A stretch of 64,000 nucleotides of DNA, from contig CP114119.1 of NCBI GenBank assembly GCA_029959195.1, positions 744,001 through 808,000 on the forward strand. The letters are read 5' to 3'. The notes under the pieces were generated by a model. It saw nothing but the letters and a program-made list of their open reading frames with translations, searched no databases and had not been told where the DNA came from. The translations under genes and the position numbers were made by a program. Below, in pieces: positions 11,209 through 23,700 of the stretch (its first letter is position 1; each line of letters opens with the position of its first letter). This DNA is from Dictyophora rubrovolvata (Eukaryota > Basidiomycota > Agaricomycetes > Phallales > Phallaceae).

Positions 11209-12095
11209 GCCAGTAAAGAGATGATGTTAAGGAAATCGTGTATAATAATGATGATGATTACGAGAAGAGGCGAGTTTGCCTCGGAAGTATCGATCAATAC
11301 GGGAGAGACTACGGGTGGAGTCAAGTTGTCTTCTGAAGGGACAGAGCCTCAGAAGGATGATGCTGAGTCGGATTACGTAAACATCCACCCTATGTGAGTT
11401 GATCGGAAGAGACTTTTTGTGCTGTTTTACAATACGAACTTTCTTGTATATTTCTTTGTTCACAATGTGAATTCAATACACTCTCAAGTCCGACAAGTTG
11501 GAAGTAAAAACTAGCTCTCCTCAGGAGAGGAAATTGGCGTTGGAGTCAACGCCCCAACGCTTAGGATGTCTTACACATGACAGTATCAATTAAACTGCGT
11601 CCAGGAAAAGCTGTCCTAATGGGACATACGCGATCATCGACATACCTGTGTCCGGCGCGTTCAGTCCCCAATGATGGAGTCGGTGTCCACAGGACCACAG
11701 GACCATGGTGGTGTTTTTTTTTTGAGCGGAGATTGAAAAAGAAGAAACAAACAGGCGTCCTCGTCGCGACGTTCATCATCCCCACCTCTTAGGCCCTGCC
11801 ATTATCGGACTTGCTTTATTCGAAGTAAACTTAACGGGTCTATCGGACTTTACCAACGCGTTTCTACTGGTTTTGCGGCTTTGTTACGCCAAGTCGGTTT
11901 ACAAACTTCGGTGCCACCTCGTGCCCTCCCACCGTACATTTCTTTGTTTTAGGTCTATTTTCGAGTCATAAACCAAGATTTCGCTGTGTTTGGGCTACTT
12001 TTATATTCACATAGAATTTTTTCCTCGGTTTTCGTAAGACTTTTGGCACTACCTTCATTACACTCAGCCGTCATCTTTCCTCCTGTAACTGCAAA
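11209..12095. promoter_or_regulatory. divergent region upstream of ISA1 and RPB1
   Basis: No gene supported. Contains a ~20-bp imperfect palindrome near 11540 (GGCGTTGGAGTCAACGCCCC), a duplicated CCACAGGACCACAGGACCA near 11690, a T9 run with A-rich sequence after it, and a T/C-rich leader just before the RPB1 ATG, typical of highly expressed fungal genes. These elements are seen in the sequence; a regulatory role is inference. Confidence 0.4.
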
Positions 12096-15000
12096 ATGTT
12101 GGGTCATCAATTTGCGTATTCTGCAGCTCCTATTCGCCAGGTCAAAGAAGTTCAATTTAGTATTTTGTCCCCGGAGGAAATTGTTAGTTCAGGCGTAATG
12201 CCACCCGTTTTTATATCTTACGCTAACATGCCGTAGAAAGCATACTCTGTCGCGAAAATTGAACACCCAGAATTATGGGAAGAAGGCACACATAAACCCA
12301 AGATGGGCGGGCTTATGGATCCTCGGTTAGGTACCATAGATCGAAATTTCAAATGTCAGACGTGCGGTGAAGGAATGTCAGAGTGTCCGGGTCATTTCGG
12401 CCATATAGAACTGGCCAGACCAGTTTTTCACATTGGTAAGAAGTGCCGAAATATTTGTGTCGTAGCGTCATTAATATATCTATTCTAGGTTTCATTGTCA
12501 AAGTGAAAAAGATTTTGGAGAGTATATGTGTCAATTGTGGCAAGCTCAAGGCCGACCTTGTGAGTCGACATTACTTTTGCTCTCAACTCGTTTTCGCGCC
12601 CCACCTCTCCAAATTTTCTGGGGGCTCTCCCCATTGAGGGGAACCCCAAACCCGTAGTCGTTTCTTTTTAAGTTGTTGGTGTTCCTTCCTTTGAGGTGGG
12701 GTTGGGCGCGCGACTTCGGTCGCTTGACCGCCGCGTTCAACCGCTGCACACACTTCTTATGGTTGGACCCACGATGCGGGTGAAATGGGGGGCTTTAACG
12801 AGGAGTGCGAAAAAGATGGATTGACCAGACAAAGGAACCTTCTAACGGAAGGCCTCCTTTGTTGTGGTAGTAAACGCACATCTTCACCGGCAAAACTAAG
12901 CATGTTCTTCTTACGTTTTGTCTAATCGTTTGGCCCTTCTTTTGTTTTATATTTAATTAATCCCATATGGGAGTCCGCGAAACAATTGCTAACATACACT
13001 TTTCATATTTTTTTTCTTCTTCCTTGGTCTGTGTCGTGATTTCCCGCCTATTTCACTACACCCATGGTTAGTCTGATCCCTCCTTCGCCGAGAAAGTTAA
13101 GCATTCTCGCGAGGCAAAAACCCGTATGGCTGTGGTTTGGAATTACTGCAAATCAAAAACTGTCTGCGAACTGGATGCAATTGAGGAGAACGAAGCAGAT
13201 GTGCCCGATGAATCGACAGGTGTTAAAAAAGGTCATGGCGGTTGCGGTCATGTCCAGCCTGTTATTCGGAAGGAGGGTTTAAAGCTGTTCCTGCAGTACA
13301 AGAAAACAAAGGATGAAGATGATATGGTGAGTCGGATCCAATGTCTTGACGCCCAAGGCCTAAGAACCTTCGTTCGCGGTAGGACGTCAAATCCACTCAA
13401 CCTGAAAAGCGATTGTTCACGCCGAGCGAATGTTTCAATGTTCTCAAGAAAATTCCTTCTTCCGACATAGCTTTGCTGGGATTAAGCGAAGAATATGCAC
13501 GCCCCGACTGGATGATTCTTACTGTGCTGCCTGTGCCCCCGCCCGCAGTTCGACCTAGTATCGCCGTAGATGGTGGTACAGTGCGCAGCGAAGACGACTT
13601 GACATTCAAGCTAACGGACATCGTAAAGGCATCTGCTAATGTTCGACGGTGCGAACAGGAAGGCGTGCCGGCGCACGTAACGTCGGAGTTCGAGCAATTA
13701 CTCCAAGTATGCCGTTTCTACACACACTATCTTTCTTCTAATATCCTTTTCACAGTTTCATGTCGCCACATACATGGACAATGATATTGCTGGCATCCCC
13801 CAGGCTTTACAAAAGTCCGGGCGCCCGCTAAAGGCGATTCGAGCGCGTCTAAAAGGGAAGGAAGGCCGTTTACGTGGAAATCTAATGGGAAAGCGTGTAG
13901 ATTTCTCAGCAAGAACGGTCATTACTGGTGATCCGAACATCGCTCTCGATGAAGTCGGGGTGCCCAAAAGCATCGCCATGACCTTAACATATCCAGAAAG
14001 AGGTATTGTAGTAGTGCATAGGGATACAGCTTGTCGGCTGATCTTCCTTAGTTACACCATACAACATTGCCTATCTTCAAGAGCTAGTGCGAAATGGTCC
14101 CTTGGAGTATCCGGGAGCACGATATGTAGTCCGAGATACCGGTGAACGAATTGACTTGCGGCATAACAAGCGGGCAGATGCTTTTTTAAATTATGGATGG
14201 ATTGTAGAGCGACATTTGAAAGACGGAGAGTAAGTTGCCATTCCCGCCTTCCTGCTGTCCTAAACTAATATCCCTCAGCTATGTTCTATTTAATCGTCAG
14301 CCCTCTCTTCATAAAATGAGTATGATGAGTCATCGAGTAAAATTAATGCCTTATTCAAGTGAGTTCATTGTTTTCTTTGTTCGAAATATCTATAAATAAC
14401 TCCTTACGTTGAAAGCATTTCGGTTAAACTTGTCCGTCACACCACCTTACAATGCTGACTTTGACGGTGATGAGATGAATATGCAGTAAGTAGTGTTTTC
14501 TTCTTTACGGAGCACTGATTTAATGTTATCCAGCATCCCACAGAGTGAAGAGACTCGAGCAGAGTTGAGCCAAGTTGCTTGGGTACCGCGTCAAATCATA
14601 TCTCCTCAAGCCAACAAACCGGTGATGGGCATTGTCCAAGATACTCTATGCGGTATCAGAAAATTCACACTACGAGATTCATTTTTGGATTGGAATCAAG
14701 TACAAAATATATTACTCTGGGTCCCTGGTTGGGATGGTACAATTCCTACTCCGGCCATTATTAAACCTAAGCCTTTGTGGACCGGTAAACAGTTGCTCAG
14801 TATGACCATCCCTAGAGGTATCAACATTTCCCGGAACGCTGACGACCGGTCTCCAAATCCTGTTTTCGACGACGGCATTCTAGTCGAGAACGGTGATATA
14901 ATCTACGGAATTGTGGAGAAAAAGACTGTCGGTGCTTCGCAGGGTGGTTTGATCCATGTTGTGTTTCGCGAGAAGGGACCAGATGCTTGCGTTACATTGT

Positions 15001-18000
15001 TCACTGGAATCCAATGGATTGTCAATTATTGGCTATTCCACAACGGATTCAGCATCGGTATCGGCGATACGATTGCGGATAAGCGTACTATGCTTATCAT
15101 TAAACACCGCATTACTGAAGCCAAGTCCAAGGTGCAAGACATCCTTCAAGAGGCCTACCAAGATCGCCTTCGTCCATCACCTGGTATGACTATCAGAGAG
15201 TCATTCGAAAGCAAAGTTAACCGGGAGCTGAACGTGGCTCGAGACGAGACTGGACAAGAGGTTCAAAAAAGTTTGAAGGAGGACAACAACGTCAAGCAGA
15301 TGGTGACAGCTGGTTCCAAAGGTTCTTTCATTAACATCTCACAAATGGCAGTCTGTGTGGGACAACAAAGTGTTGAAGGAAAACGAATTCCGTTTGGTTT
15401 CAAACATCGTACACTACCTCACTTCTGCAAAGACGATTTCTCAGCGGAGGCTCGAGGCTTTGTCGAAAACTCTTATCTTCGTGGTCTCACCCCTCAGGAA
15501 TTCTTCTTCCATGCTATGGCTGGTCGAGAAGGTCTAATTGATACGGCTGTCAAGACAGCGGAAACCGGTTATATCCAGCGTCGTCTGGTAAAAGCCTTGG
15601 AAGACGTGATGGTCTGCTACGATGGAACCGTGCGCAACTCGCTGGGTGATTTAATCCAGTTCAGTTACGGGGAAGACGGGATCGACGGTGCCTTCATTGA
15701 ACGTCAATCAGTAGAACCGTTCCATCTCAGCAATAAGGCTTTCGAGCGACGATACAGAGTTGACGTGACAGAGCCCTCCAAAGGATTTTTGCCTGGTACC
15801 CTCCAGTTCGGATTGGACGATAGTTCAATTGAATTGCAGACCAAATTGGATGAGGAATGGAATCAATTGGTCGAAGATCGTCGCGTCCTCCGGGACTTCA
15901 TCTTTACAGCCAACGACGCGACACGGCCACACTATCTACCTGTGAACCTTCGACGAATTGTGCAGAATTCGCAACAAATTTTCCATATAGACCGTCGGAA
16001 GCCCAGTGATCTCCTCCCTGCTTATATCATCGATTCAGTAAAAGCATTGTCTTCCAGGCTAATCATTGTACGTGGCGACGATGTCATTAGTCGCGAAATG
16101 CAAAACAACGCAACACTATTGTTCAACATACACCTTCGGTCAACGTTCGCAACTCGACCCGTACTGGAGGAATACCATCTGAATAGAGAAGCGTTCGAGT
16201 GGGTGTTGGGTGAAGTGGAAACGAAATTTAATCAATCAACCGTTAATCCTGGAGAGATGTGTGGGACACTGGCAGCACAATCTATTGGTGAACCAGCGAC
16301 GCAAATGACATTAAACACCTTCCATTATGCAGGTGTCGCCTCAAAGAACGTCACACTGGGTGTACCTCGATTAAAAGAAATCATCAACGTCGCAACAAAT
16401 ATAAAAACTCCATCGTTGACCGTTTTCCTAACCCCAGATCGAGCCAAAGACGACGAGCAAGCCAAGGCTGTTCAAACGGAACTAGCTTTTACGTCGCTTC
16501 GAACCGTTACTGCAGCAGTGGAGATTTGGTACGATCCCGATCCGACCGCCACTCTAATTGAAGAGGACAAGGACTTCGTGGAAGCCTTCTTTGCCATTCC
16601 AGATCCAAATATTGAATCACAATTACATATGCAGTCGCCCTGGCTCCTGCGTCTGGAATTGGATCGCGCCAAAATGTTAGATAGGAAACTTGAAATGAGT
16701 TTCGTGGCGAGTCGGATTGCCGACAGTTTTGCTCAGGATCTTTTTGCCATTTGGAGTGAAGACAATTCCGAGAAATTGATCATTCGTTGTCGTGTACTTG
16801 GCAGTATGGACAAGGATGAGGAGGGTGTGGCGGCTGTTGAGGAAGACATGTTCCTTCGTCAGTTGGAGAACACTATGCTTAACTCTGTCAGTCTCCGTGG
16901 TGTCGACGACATTCGCCGTGTCTTCTTGATTAAGCATGACAAAGTCACCATTTCGCCGGAAGGGGTCATTGACACTAAAGGCGACAAAGAATGGGTTCTG
17001 GAGACTGACGGCGTCAACTTGAAGAAAGTCATGTGCATCGAGGGAGTTGACTTCCGCAGAACATATTCTAACAGCTGTGTTGAGATATTCAAGGTGTTGG
17101 GTATCGAAGCCGCTCGGGCTGCTTTGTTGAAGGAGTTGCGGTCCGTCATCGAATTTGATGGTTCTTATGTCAATTTCCGCCACCTTGCTTTGCTTTGTGA
17201 CCTCATGACGCATCGAGGATCTCTGATGGCCATCACTCGACACGGTATTAATCGTGCAGAAACAGGTGCCTTAATGAGATGCTCTTTCGAAGAAACAGTG
17301 GAGATTTTGATGGAGGCTGCTGCCATTGGTGAGAAAGACGATTGTCATGGTATCGCGGAAAACGTACTATTTGGTCAAATGGCGCCTATGGGGACTGGGG
17401 CATTCGATGTCGCTCTTGACATGGATATGCTAAAGGATGTCATCGTGGACTCCCGTCTACAGGCGGACACCTTACTCACTGCACACGCTGATGGTGCTAT
17501 GACTCCCGGGCCCGTGGCTATGACGCCGTATGATAGCAATTCGCCAATGTGGGTCGATTCATCGTTCAAGGGTGACGCAGCTGCTTTCTCGCCCCTTGCA
17601 GCTAGTGGCGGAGAAGAGACTGCTAACTACCAGTATCTTGGTTTCGGTCAGAGCCCTTTGGGTGCTGGTGGAATGTCGCCGGCAGGGCCAGCATACAGTC
17701 CATCATCTCCTAATGCATATTCCCCTACGTCTCCATATGTCCCACAATCACCATTTGGCGCCGCAGCAACTTCACCTTTTGCTACATCTCCTTACGCTAC
17801 CTCGCCATTTTATGATCGTTCTCGTGGTGCAACGTCTCCTACTTACTCTCCTACTTCACCGGCATTGAATTTGACTTCACCGGGATACTCGCCTACGAGC
17901 CCTCGTTATTCTCCTACTTCTCCCACATTTTCTCCAACCTCCCCTCGTTACAGTCCACAATCCCCATCATTCAGTCCTACTTCCCCACGGTATTCACCCA

Positions 18001-18659
18001 CGAGTCCCTCGTTTAGCCCAACGTCTCCCAGATATTCCCCGACGAGCCCATCGTTTAGTCCCGCTTCGCCACGCTGTAAGCTTATTTCTTTGTTATAGTT
18101 TCCAGCTACTTATGTTATCTCTGTAGATTCACCAAGCAAGTACCCTTCCTTTTCACTCTACTTCGTTTGTATTAATTTTTTTCGTTTATCTCTTTGAACA
18201 TCTAGCTTGTAAGTTGTTCATCCACGTTATTTCGAAAGCATAACTAAGTCGCCATGTTAGCCCCCGCACATGCGTCCCCCACTTCACCCAAATATTCACC
18301 TACGTCGCCGTTAGCTTCTCCCACATCTCCTAAATATTGTAAGTGTTTCCAAACCCTATTCGTCGGAGAAACATGTCCTTATATTCTCCTTAAGCTCCCA
18401 CATCACCAGCATATTCACCAACTTGTAAGTCAGGTCTTTATCCTTTTCGTCCAGAATCTAAAACGCTTGATCCTTCAGCGCCTACATATTGTAAGTAACT
18501 TTCTTGTTCGAAAGGTGCGCACAAGATTGGCTTATTCCGTTTATTTTAGCCCCCGCGTCCCCTGCCTACAGTCCCACCTCTCCGGTTTGGTCACCATCAA
18601 GCCCCGCCAGAACAAATGGCAAATCAAGTGTTTACAGCACATTACCCTCATGGGAATGA
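12096..18659 (+). CDS. RPB1: RPB1, largest subunit of RNA polymerase II
   Basis: Catalytic subunit of the mRNA-synthesising polymerase. The N-terminus [21 protein letters not shown], the clamp zinc site ([36 protein letters not shown]), the Mg-binding active-site loop [11 protein letters not shown] (split by an intron after AATATGCA), and the trigger-loop/bridge region ([19 protein letters not shown]) are all present. The body is followed by a heptad CTD of about 20 repeats and ends PSWE-stop. The 5' third has about nine introns, one of them 512 nt; a 3.5-kb exon follows; the CTD is cut by six phase-1 introns (see separate entries). The ATG at 12096 gives the canonical start. Exon 1 most likely ends at 12182 so that SPEEI joins [12 protein letters not shown]. 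Confidence 0.96.
12560..13071 (+). other. unusually long RPB1 intron (512 nt)
   Basis: Intron joining KADL to [19 protein letters not shown]. Its donor is gtgagt and its acceptor ggttag. It is about ten times longer than nearly all other introns in the window. It contains GC-rich inverted stretches around 12610-12720 (GGGGGCTCTCCCC; GGTTGGGCGCGCGACTTCG) and a T-rich end. No open frame or known RNA motif is seen. It may hold an old insertion or a regulatory/RNA element. Confidence 0.6.
17692..18620 (+). repeat. RPB1 CTD heptad repeats with micro-exons
   Basis: Repeats of the YSPTSPx type. In the uninterrupted part (about 17860-18075) Tyr and Phe alternate at position 1 and Arg or Ser/Thr at position 7 ([14 protein letters not shown] units). 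The end is split into exons 18127-18135 (9 nt), 18206-18208 (3 nt, CTT), 18261-18338 (78 nt), 18395-18424 (30 nt), 18479-18490 (12 nt) and 18551-18659. Every junction is phase 1, and joining them gives unbroken heptads ([20 protein letters not shown] and so on). The intron at 18136 has a GC donor (gcaagt). The 3-nt exon restores YSPTSP; without it the text would read YSPTPA, also in frame. Confidence 0.8.
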
Positions 18660-20757
18660 TTCGTATGCTATGCAACATACACATCTCGCAATTATAGAAA
18701 AAAAGCAGGTTTCTCATTTACGAACACCACGCGTTTATTCCCAACGATTGTAATATACATATGTCCACTCTGATATTTTTTTATTGGTATTGAAAGTCTA
18801 AAAATACACACTACTTATATTGCTTTCACCCTTAGGCTGATTAGTACATTGTTATTATGGTCGTACTTATAAAAATATGCGATGTAGGTACAAGTTACGG
18901 ACGTAGTTTTTCTCAAATAAAAAGATTTAAACAAAAAGAGGCGCTTCTTAAATATTGGAATTTTGTTCGCAGGCACGTATAATACAAATGTTTATCTACA
19001 GAATAATCATCAATGATCAACAAAAGAAGCGAAGCAACGTTCTATATGTTTAACGGAACTGCTTTTCTCCTGAGAACGGACCCAGCCCAATGATATATCA
19101 AAAATTGAAAAAAAAGTGAAGAACTTGGATTGTGAATTCCAAGCTCCAAGTTTTATTGTGATCAGAATTGGAAAATGCGTTCCATTGGCTCTTGTTAAGT
19201 TGACGGTGATTGTCGGGATTTCAGTGGGGGGGAAGCAGAACTTGCGCGTGGTGCTAAGCTTATTCGTTCCGTCATCTCGCCTAGTACAACGCATCAAGAC
19301 CACGCCAATGCCTAATGGACAGAGATAACGTACCGGCTAAACATGTGTAAAACCAGCAGCCAATAATGGAAGCATGAAAAAGCTGCAGTTTGGCTAATGA
19401 CGATCTGAGGCATCGCAAGGTATCTAAAATCCCCCTCAAATGAAGCTAGACTCCACACATTGCAATACATAAAAGAAGTGTATGCAAGCGTCGTATACTA
19501 CAAGAGCAAAGAGAAAGACAGGGTGTTAAAGGCACAGGACGCATGATCCAAAAAGTTTCGAAGGCAGAGAGGGAGAATGAAATTGATGGAGAATCACGGA
19601 AAGGTGGATGGGAAGGTTAGTGAGAAGAGAAGGAAAACAGGCGAAGGAAAATGGAAGGTAAAGATAGCCACCATAGATACGAAGATATAGCGGTTTAGAA
19701 CATCTCATAAAGAGCCAAATGGCGAAATGAGATTTAGTGACCCTGCAGAGTTCGTACTTTTAGAAAAGAAAAAGGCCGCTTCCTTGAAAAATACCGCGGC
19801 GAGTTTTATATCCGATCGAAAGAGTGTCGGCCCACATATTGCGAAAGGAAAACCGAAAAGGAACGAAAAGACAGGATATATAGGAAATGAGAGACATCCA
19901 TCCACACCATCGACGAAGTTTGAGACGGAAACCGTGTGACCGAAAGTTGAAAGAAGAGGAATTTGTATGCTTGTATATCTTTCTATTCAGCGTGGAATAT
20001 GAATGTGCCAGTGAGATCTCCTGAATGCCGCAATCACCAACCACCTAAAGTTGAAGAGGGCGCAATGCCGTTTTGAAGAGTCGTCTTAGTTATTTTTTTG
20101 GTATGGTTGACGGAAGGCCGAGAGTTCATCGAAATTAGGTATCGGACGAACTTAAAGGATGTGTATACAAGTTGGCTTAAGCATAGACGTTAGGTGGTTG
20201 CATAGACATAAGGCATACGGAGAAGTCAGGGAGGTCATAGGCCGAAGTTGTGAGCGAATTTTATAAATTTTGTTTTTCGGTCTTGGATTGTTGAAGCTTG
20301 AGGACTATCGTGCCATGGATATCTTCAGGAACATTTTTCTGTCTTTTGTAAAGAGGTGTAGCGGCTGCAATCAAGGAGCGAGAGGAAACGATGCTGACTG
20401 CAAAGGGTTTCGAAAGGGAAAGAAAAAGATTACGTTTTGTTGAAGGTTTAAAGGGCAAAGAGGACAACACAGAAAGGAAAAGAGAAGAAGAAGGAAAAAG
20501 TCCATGATGAAAGAAGATAGAAGGGAAAGGAAAAAGGGGAAGGGGGGTCATCATTGATGCGAAAAGAAGTTGGTATACGTAGATATAGATGAGCAAATGT
20601 AATGATGATCTGTCTTGATGAGGATAATGATGCGTTGGTATGGTTTTTTTTTTCAATTGTGAAGACCCGAGAAACATATATTAACAAAAAAGAAACAGGA
20701 GACCGAAATTTCATAACGTGCGAGAGGGGGGTAGATGAAATGAGATGAGATGTTCTT
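18660..20757. other. long intergenic region with strand-asymmetric purine tract
   Basis: No gene supported over 2.1 kb. Left part (to about 19450) is AT-rich RPB1 3' flank. From about 19500 to 20740 the plus strand is strongly purine-rich, so any RNA made from the minus strand, that is a long 3' UTR of the Bni4-like gene, would be pyrimidine-rich. Open frames at 19010-19303 and 20261-20714 look like by-products of this bias. Confidence 0.5.
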
Positions 20758-23700
20758 TCAAACGAAAAATTGCGTGCTAAAAAGAAGTTTAGCTATGTTT
20801 AGAGCTGCAGCGAGTACAAAAGAAGAAAAAAACTCACTGTCCCCGACTCAACGCATGCACCTCCATCTCTTCCATCTTGTATGAATTGAGTTCTTCCTTG
20901 ATCCTTTGCGCTAGCGCAGGCGTTAGCCGATTACATGTGGCAGGTTCACTTCTTCTATCGTACACCGCCGCAGAGAATGTATCGTATATGGATAAGTTAG
21001 CCGCAAAGGCGAGCTTTTTCTGCGAACCTTTGGGACGAATGGTTGTTGCGTTGGTAGAGTGAGACGCGAAGGTAGAAAGTACAGGCGCGGAAGAGTTGAC
21101 GGGGAGACTGAACACGCCGTGCCCCGTGCTGCTTACACTCACGTTGCCCGGACTGGAAGACCTCGGTGGGATGTGTGCATCTTCGAATGTGAATGCGGGG
21201 AGGTGATCGCCGTTAACACCACTTTTTTCGCGGTGGTGTTGTAAACCGTCAATGTGGTCTGGATCGGGGTCTGGAATCCTTGCCAATGGGCCCGGTTCAT
21301 TGATGGATCCGTGGTTGTACGAGTTGGAACGGTATCTGACTAGCGGCACTGGTGTATCATCTGTTGCAATGAATGAGGAAAGGCTGGATAAAAAAGGCGG
21401 GAAATGTGTCGAAAGGGCTTACCGGTTGAAGGGCTTTGCATTTGAAGAAGGATATGTTCCTGGGTATGATCTGCATCTGAGATAAAATGTTATTTTGCGC
21501 GTTCAACCAACCAACAAATTGGGGGGGAGAAAAGACATACTTCTCAAGATCCCTTTCGCCGGACGTTTTATACGTTCAAGGCTCCGGCGAATGCCAACCG
21601 CCCATGCTTCGTCATCTTGCTCGGTGATAGGAAGCATAATCTAAACAGTAAATTATCGTTGATATATTGGATTAATATTCATAAAGTATAGCAAGTAATA
21701 AACGAACGCACTTGACTATTCTGAGTATTCATCCCGCTCGATTGGGAATGAATTTGAGGATGTTGATTAACTCTGATCGTAACGTCTTCGTCGTCGTCAA
21801 GATCCAGGTCCTGCCATCCACGTGAAATCCGTTCCATGTCTCTGTGGCTATGGCCATGTCCGCTATGAGTGCCGTCACTATCATTATCACTACCACTGTC
21901 GGCGGGGTCTCGATGTAATTGATACTGATTAGCCTCATCATCATCGTCCTCGTCATATACATATTCACCTATCCTTTTGCCCTTCTTGTTCGTTGTTCCT
22001 CTTTCCCAGACAGTGACGCTATCCTCGGAAGCCTGTTGTTGTCTCACTCGTTCCTCTTCGGCCTTCTTTCTGGCAGCAGCGGCTTCTTCGTTCTTCTTAA
22101 CCCTTAAGGTATGTTGCCTAACGATCTCAGCTGCGGGACTTAAACCGTCGACACCCATGCGATCTACCTCAGCAGTGGCGTGCGTTACGCTAGCTTGAGA
22201 GGCACTACCGCTGCCGTTGGTATTATTGCCTTTCTTGTCCTTAAATAGGCTAGTGATGCTCATCAGACTGTTCTTTCGTGCCAGTTTGCCAACGCTCAAA
22301 CTGCCCAGTTTACGAATCATGACACTAGCGCTGGAGACGGTCGAAGAAAGGGATATGTTATCTGTAGAAGCATTTATTCTGCTGTTAAAGAGAGACCGAC
22401 GAGGCCGGGAGGACTTGGATGATTCTTGGGGTGACTCTAAGATCGGAGTGCTGGGTGGTGCGTCTTCATCTGGAAGACCTGCGGCAAAACGGGAAGTGCT
22501 CTTGCTATTACTGCTGCTGCTGCTGTTGCTAGCTGGTAATGGGGATGACGACGACGATGATGAGCTGGCATTGTTTTTATTAGCATTGGCAAGAGCTTTC
22601 TTGCGAGAGTTGAGTTTAGTATCCTTCTCGTCTTCGCCCTGTTTGTCAGAGGAGCTGCCTTCTAAAGTGGAAGTGGCGTTAAAAGATAAGGCCCGACGAA
22701 GTCGTCCTTTGAGACCACCAGACCGAACCATCGATGCACTAGGTACTGTAGTAGGCTCGCCCAGTTGGCTATCGTCTTTGCTGATACTAAGTTTTTTCTG
22801 ATGAGTGGGACGTGAAGAGGGGGAGGTTGAAGTGGAGGAAGCGGGAGGAGCTGCTGCCGTAGATGTGGATGAATTCTGCTGACCAGCCGTGGTCGGACTG
22901 AAAGTGACCACTGACTTGGGGGTAGGCGGGGATTCGGCACGAACAGTACTGGAGAAGCTGGTGCGAGATGGGCTCGGACCAGCAGCAGCAGCAGTAATCG
23001 CAGCATTGGTGACGGGCTGGCTCAAGGGACTTGGCTTGGTGGGACGACGGGCGTCGGAGTTGGTAGAGGGAACAGATATAGATCTTACGCTAGGAGGACG
23101 TTCGACAGAGTTGGTAGAGGTACGGGAGGTGGAAGAGACGGTGCGGCCATGGGACACGTTGTTGCTGTTGATGTTGCCGTTGTTGATATTGTTGTTGGCC
23201 GAGGTAGAGGGGGAGGACGCGTTTGAGCCCTTTCTGCTGCGACCTGAGCTGCCTGAATTGAGAGAAGACGAAGAGCCTGCAGCATCGTCGCGTGCGTATG
23301 GCGGATTGGGAGCAGGAACGATGGGGTAGTGGTGGATAAGAGTGTCTGGCTGCGGGGATGACGAAGATGAGGATGATGATGATGATTGGTTGGGGAAAGA
23401 ATGTTGACGCTGTTGGGGACGGCGCGGATAAGGCTGAAAGGGCTCAGAGGAACGTGGAAAATGATCAGGCAGTGGCTGTTGGAGTTGCTGGTGCTGTTGT
23501 GGAGGGGTGGCACTACGCGTCCCTGGTTGTGCGAGCAGCTGAGCTTGTGCAGCGGCCACGGCAACCTGAGCGTGGTGAAACTGAGCCTGTGCCTGGGCTT
23601 GGGCTTGGGCGTTGAACATCATCTGCTGATAGGCCCACTGGGCAAAGTGCTGATTGGGATCGAAATACTGGGTGGGAGAAGCAGCAGCGGGGTGCGCAAA

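Noticed and set aside
16472-17243. Long open frames on the minus strand inside the RPB1 body
   Set aside because: They mirror the 3.5-kb RPB1 coding exon; no motifs, and codon bias of the sense gene explains them.
19010-19303. 97-codon minus-strand frame downstream of RPB1
   Set aside because: No family resemblance, no clear splice partners, AT-rich surroundings; could be chance.
20261-20714. Overlapping minus-strand frames rich in Phe, Leu and Ser
   Set aside because: Product of the pyrimidine-rich tract, not a protein gene.
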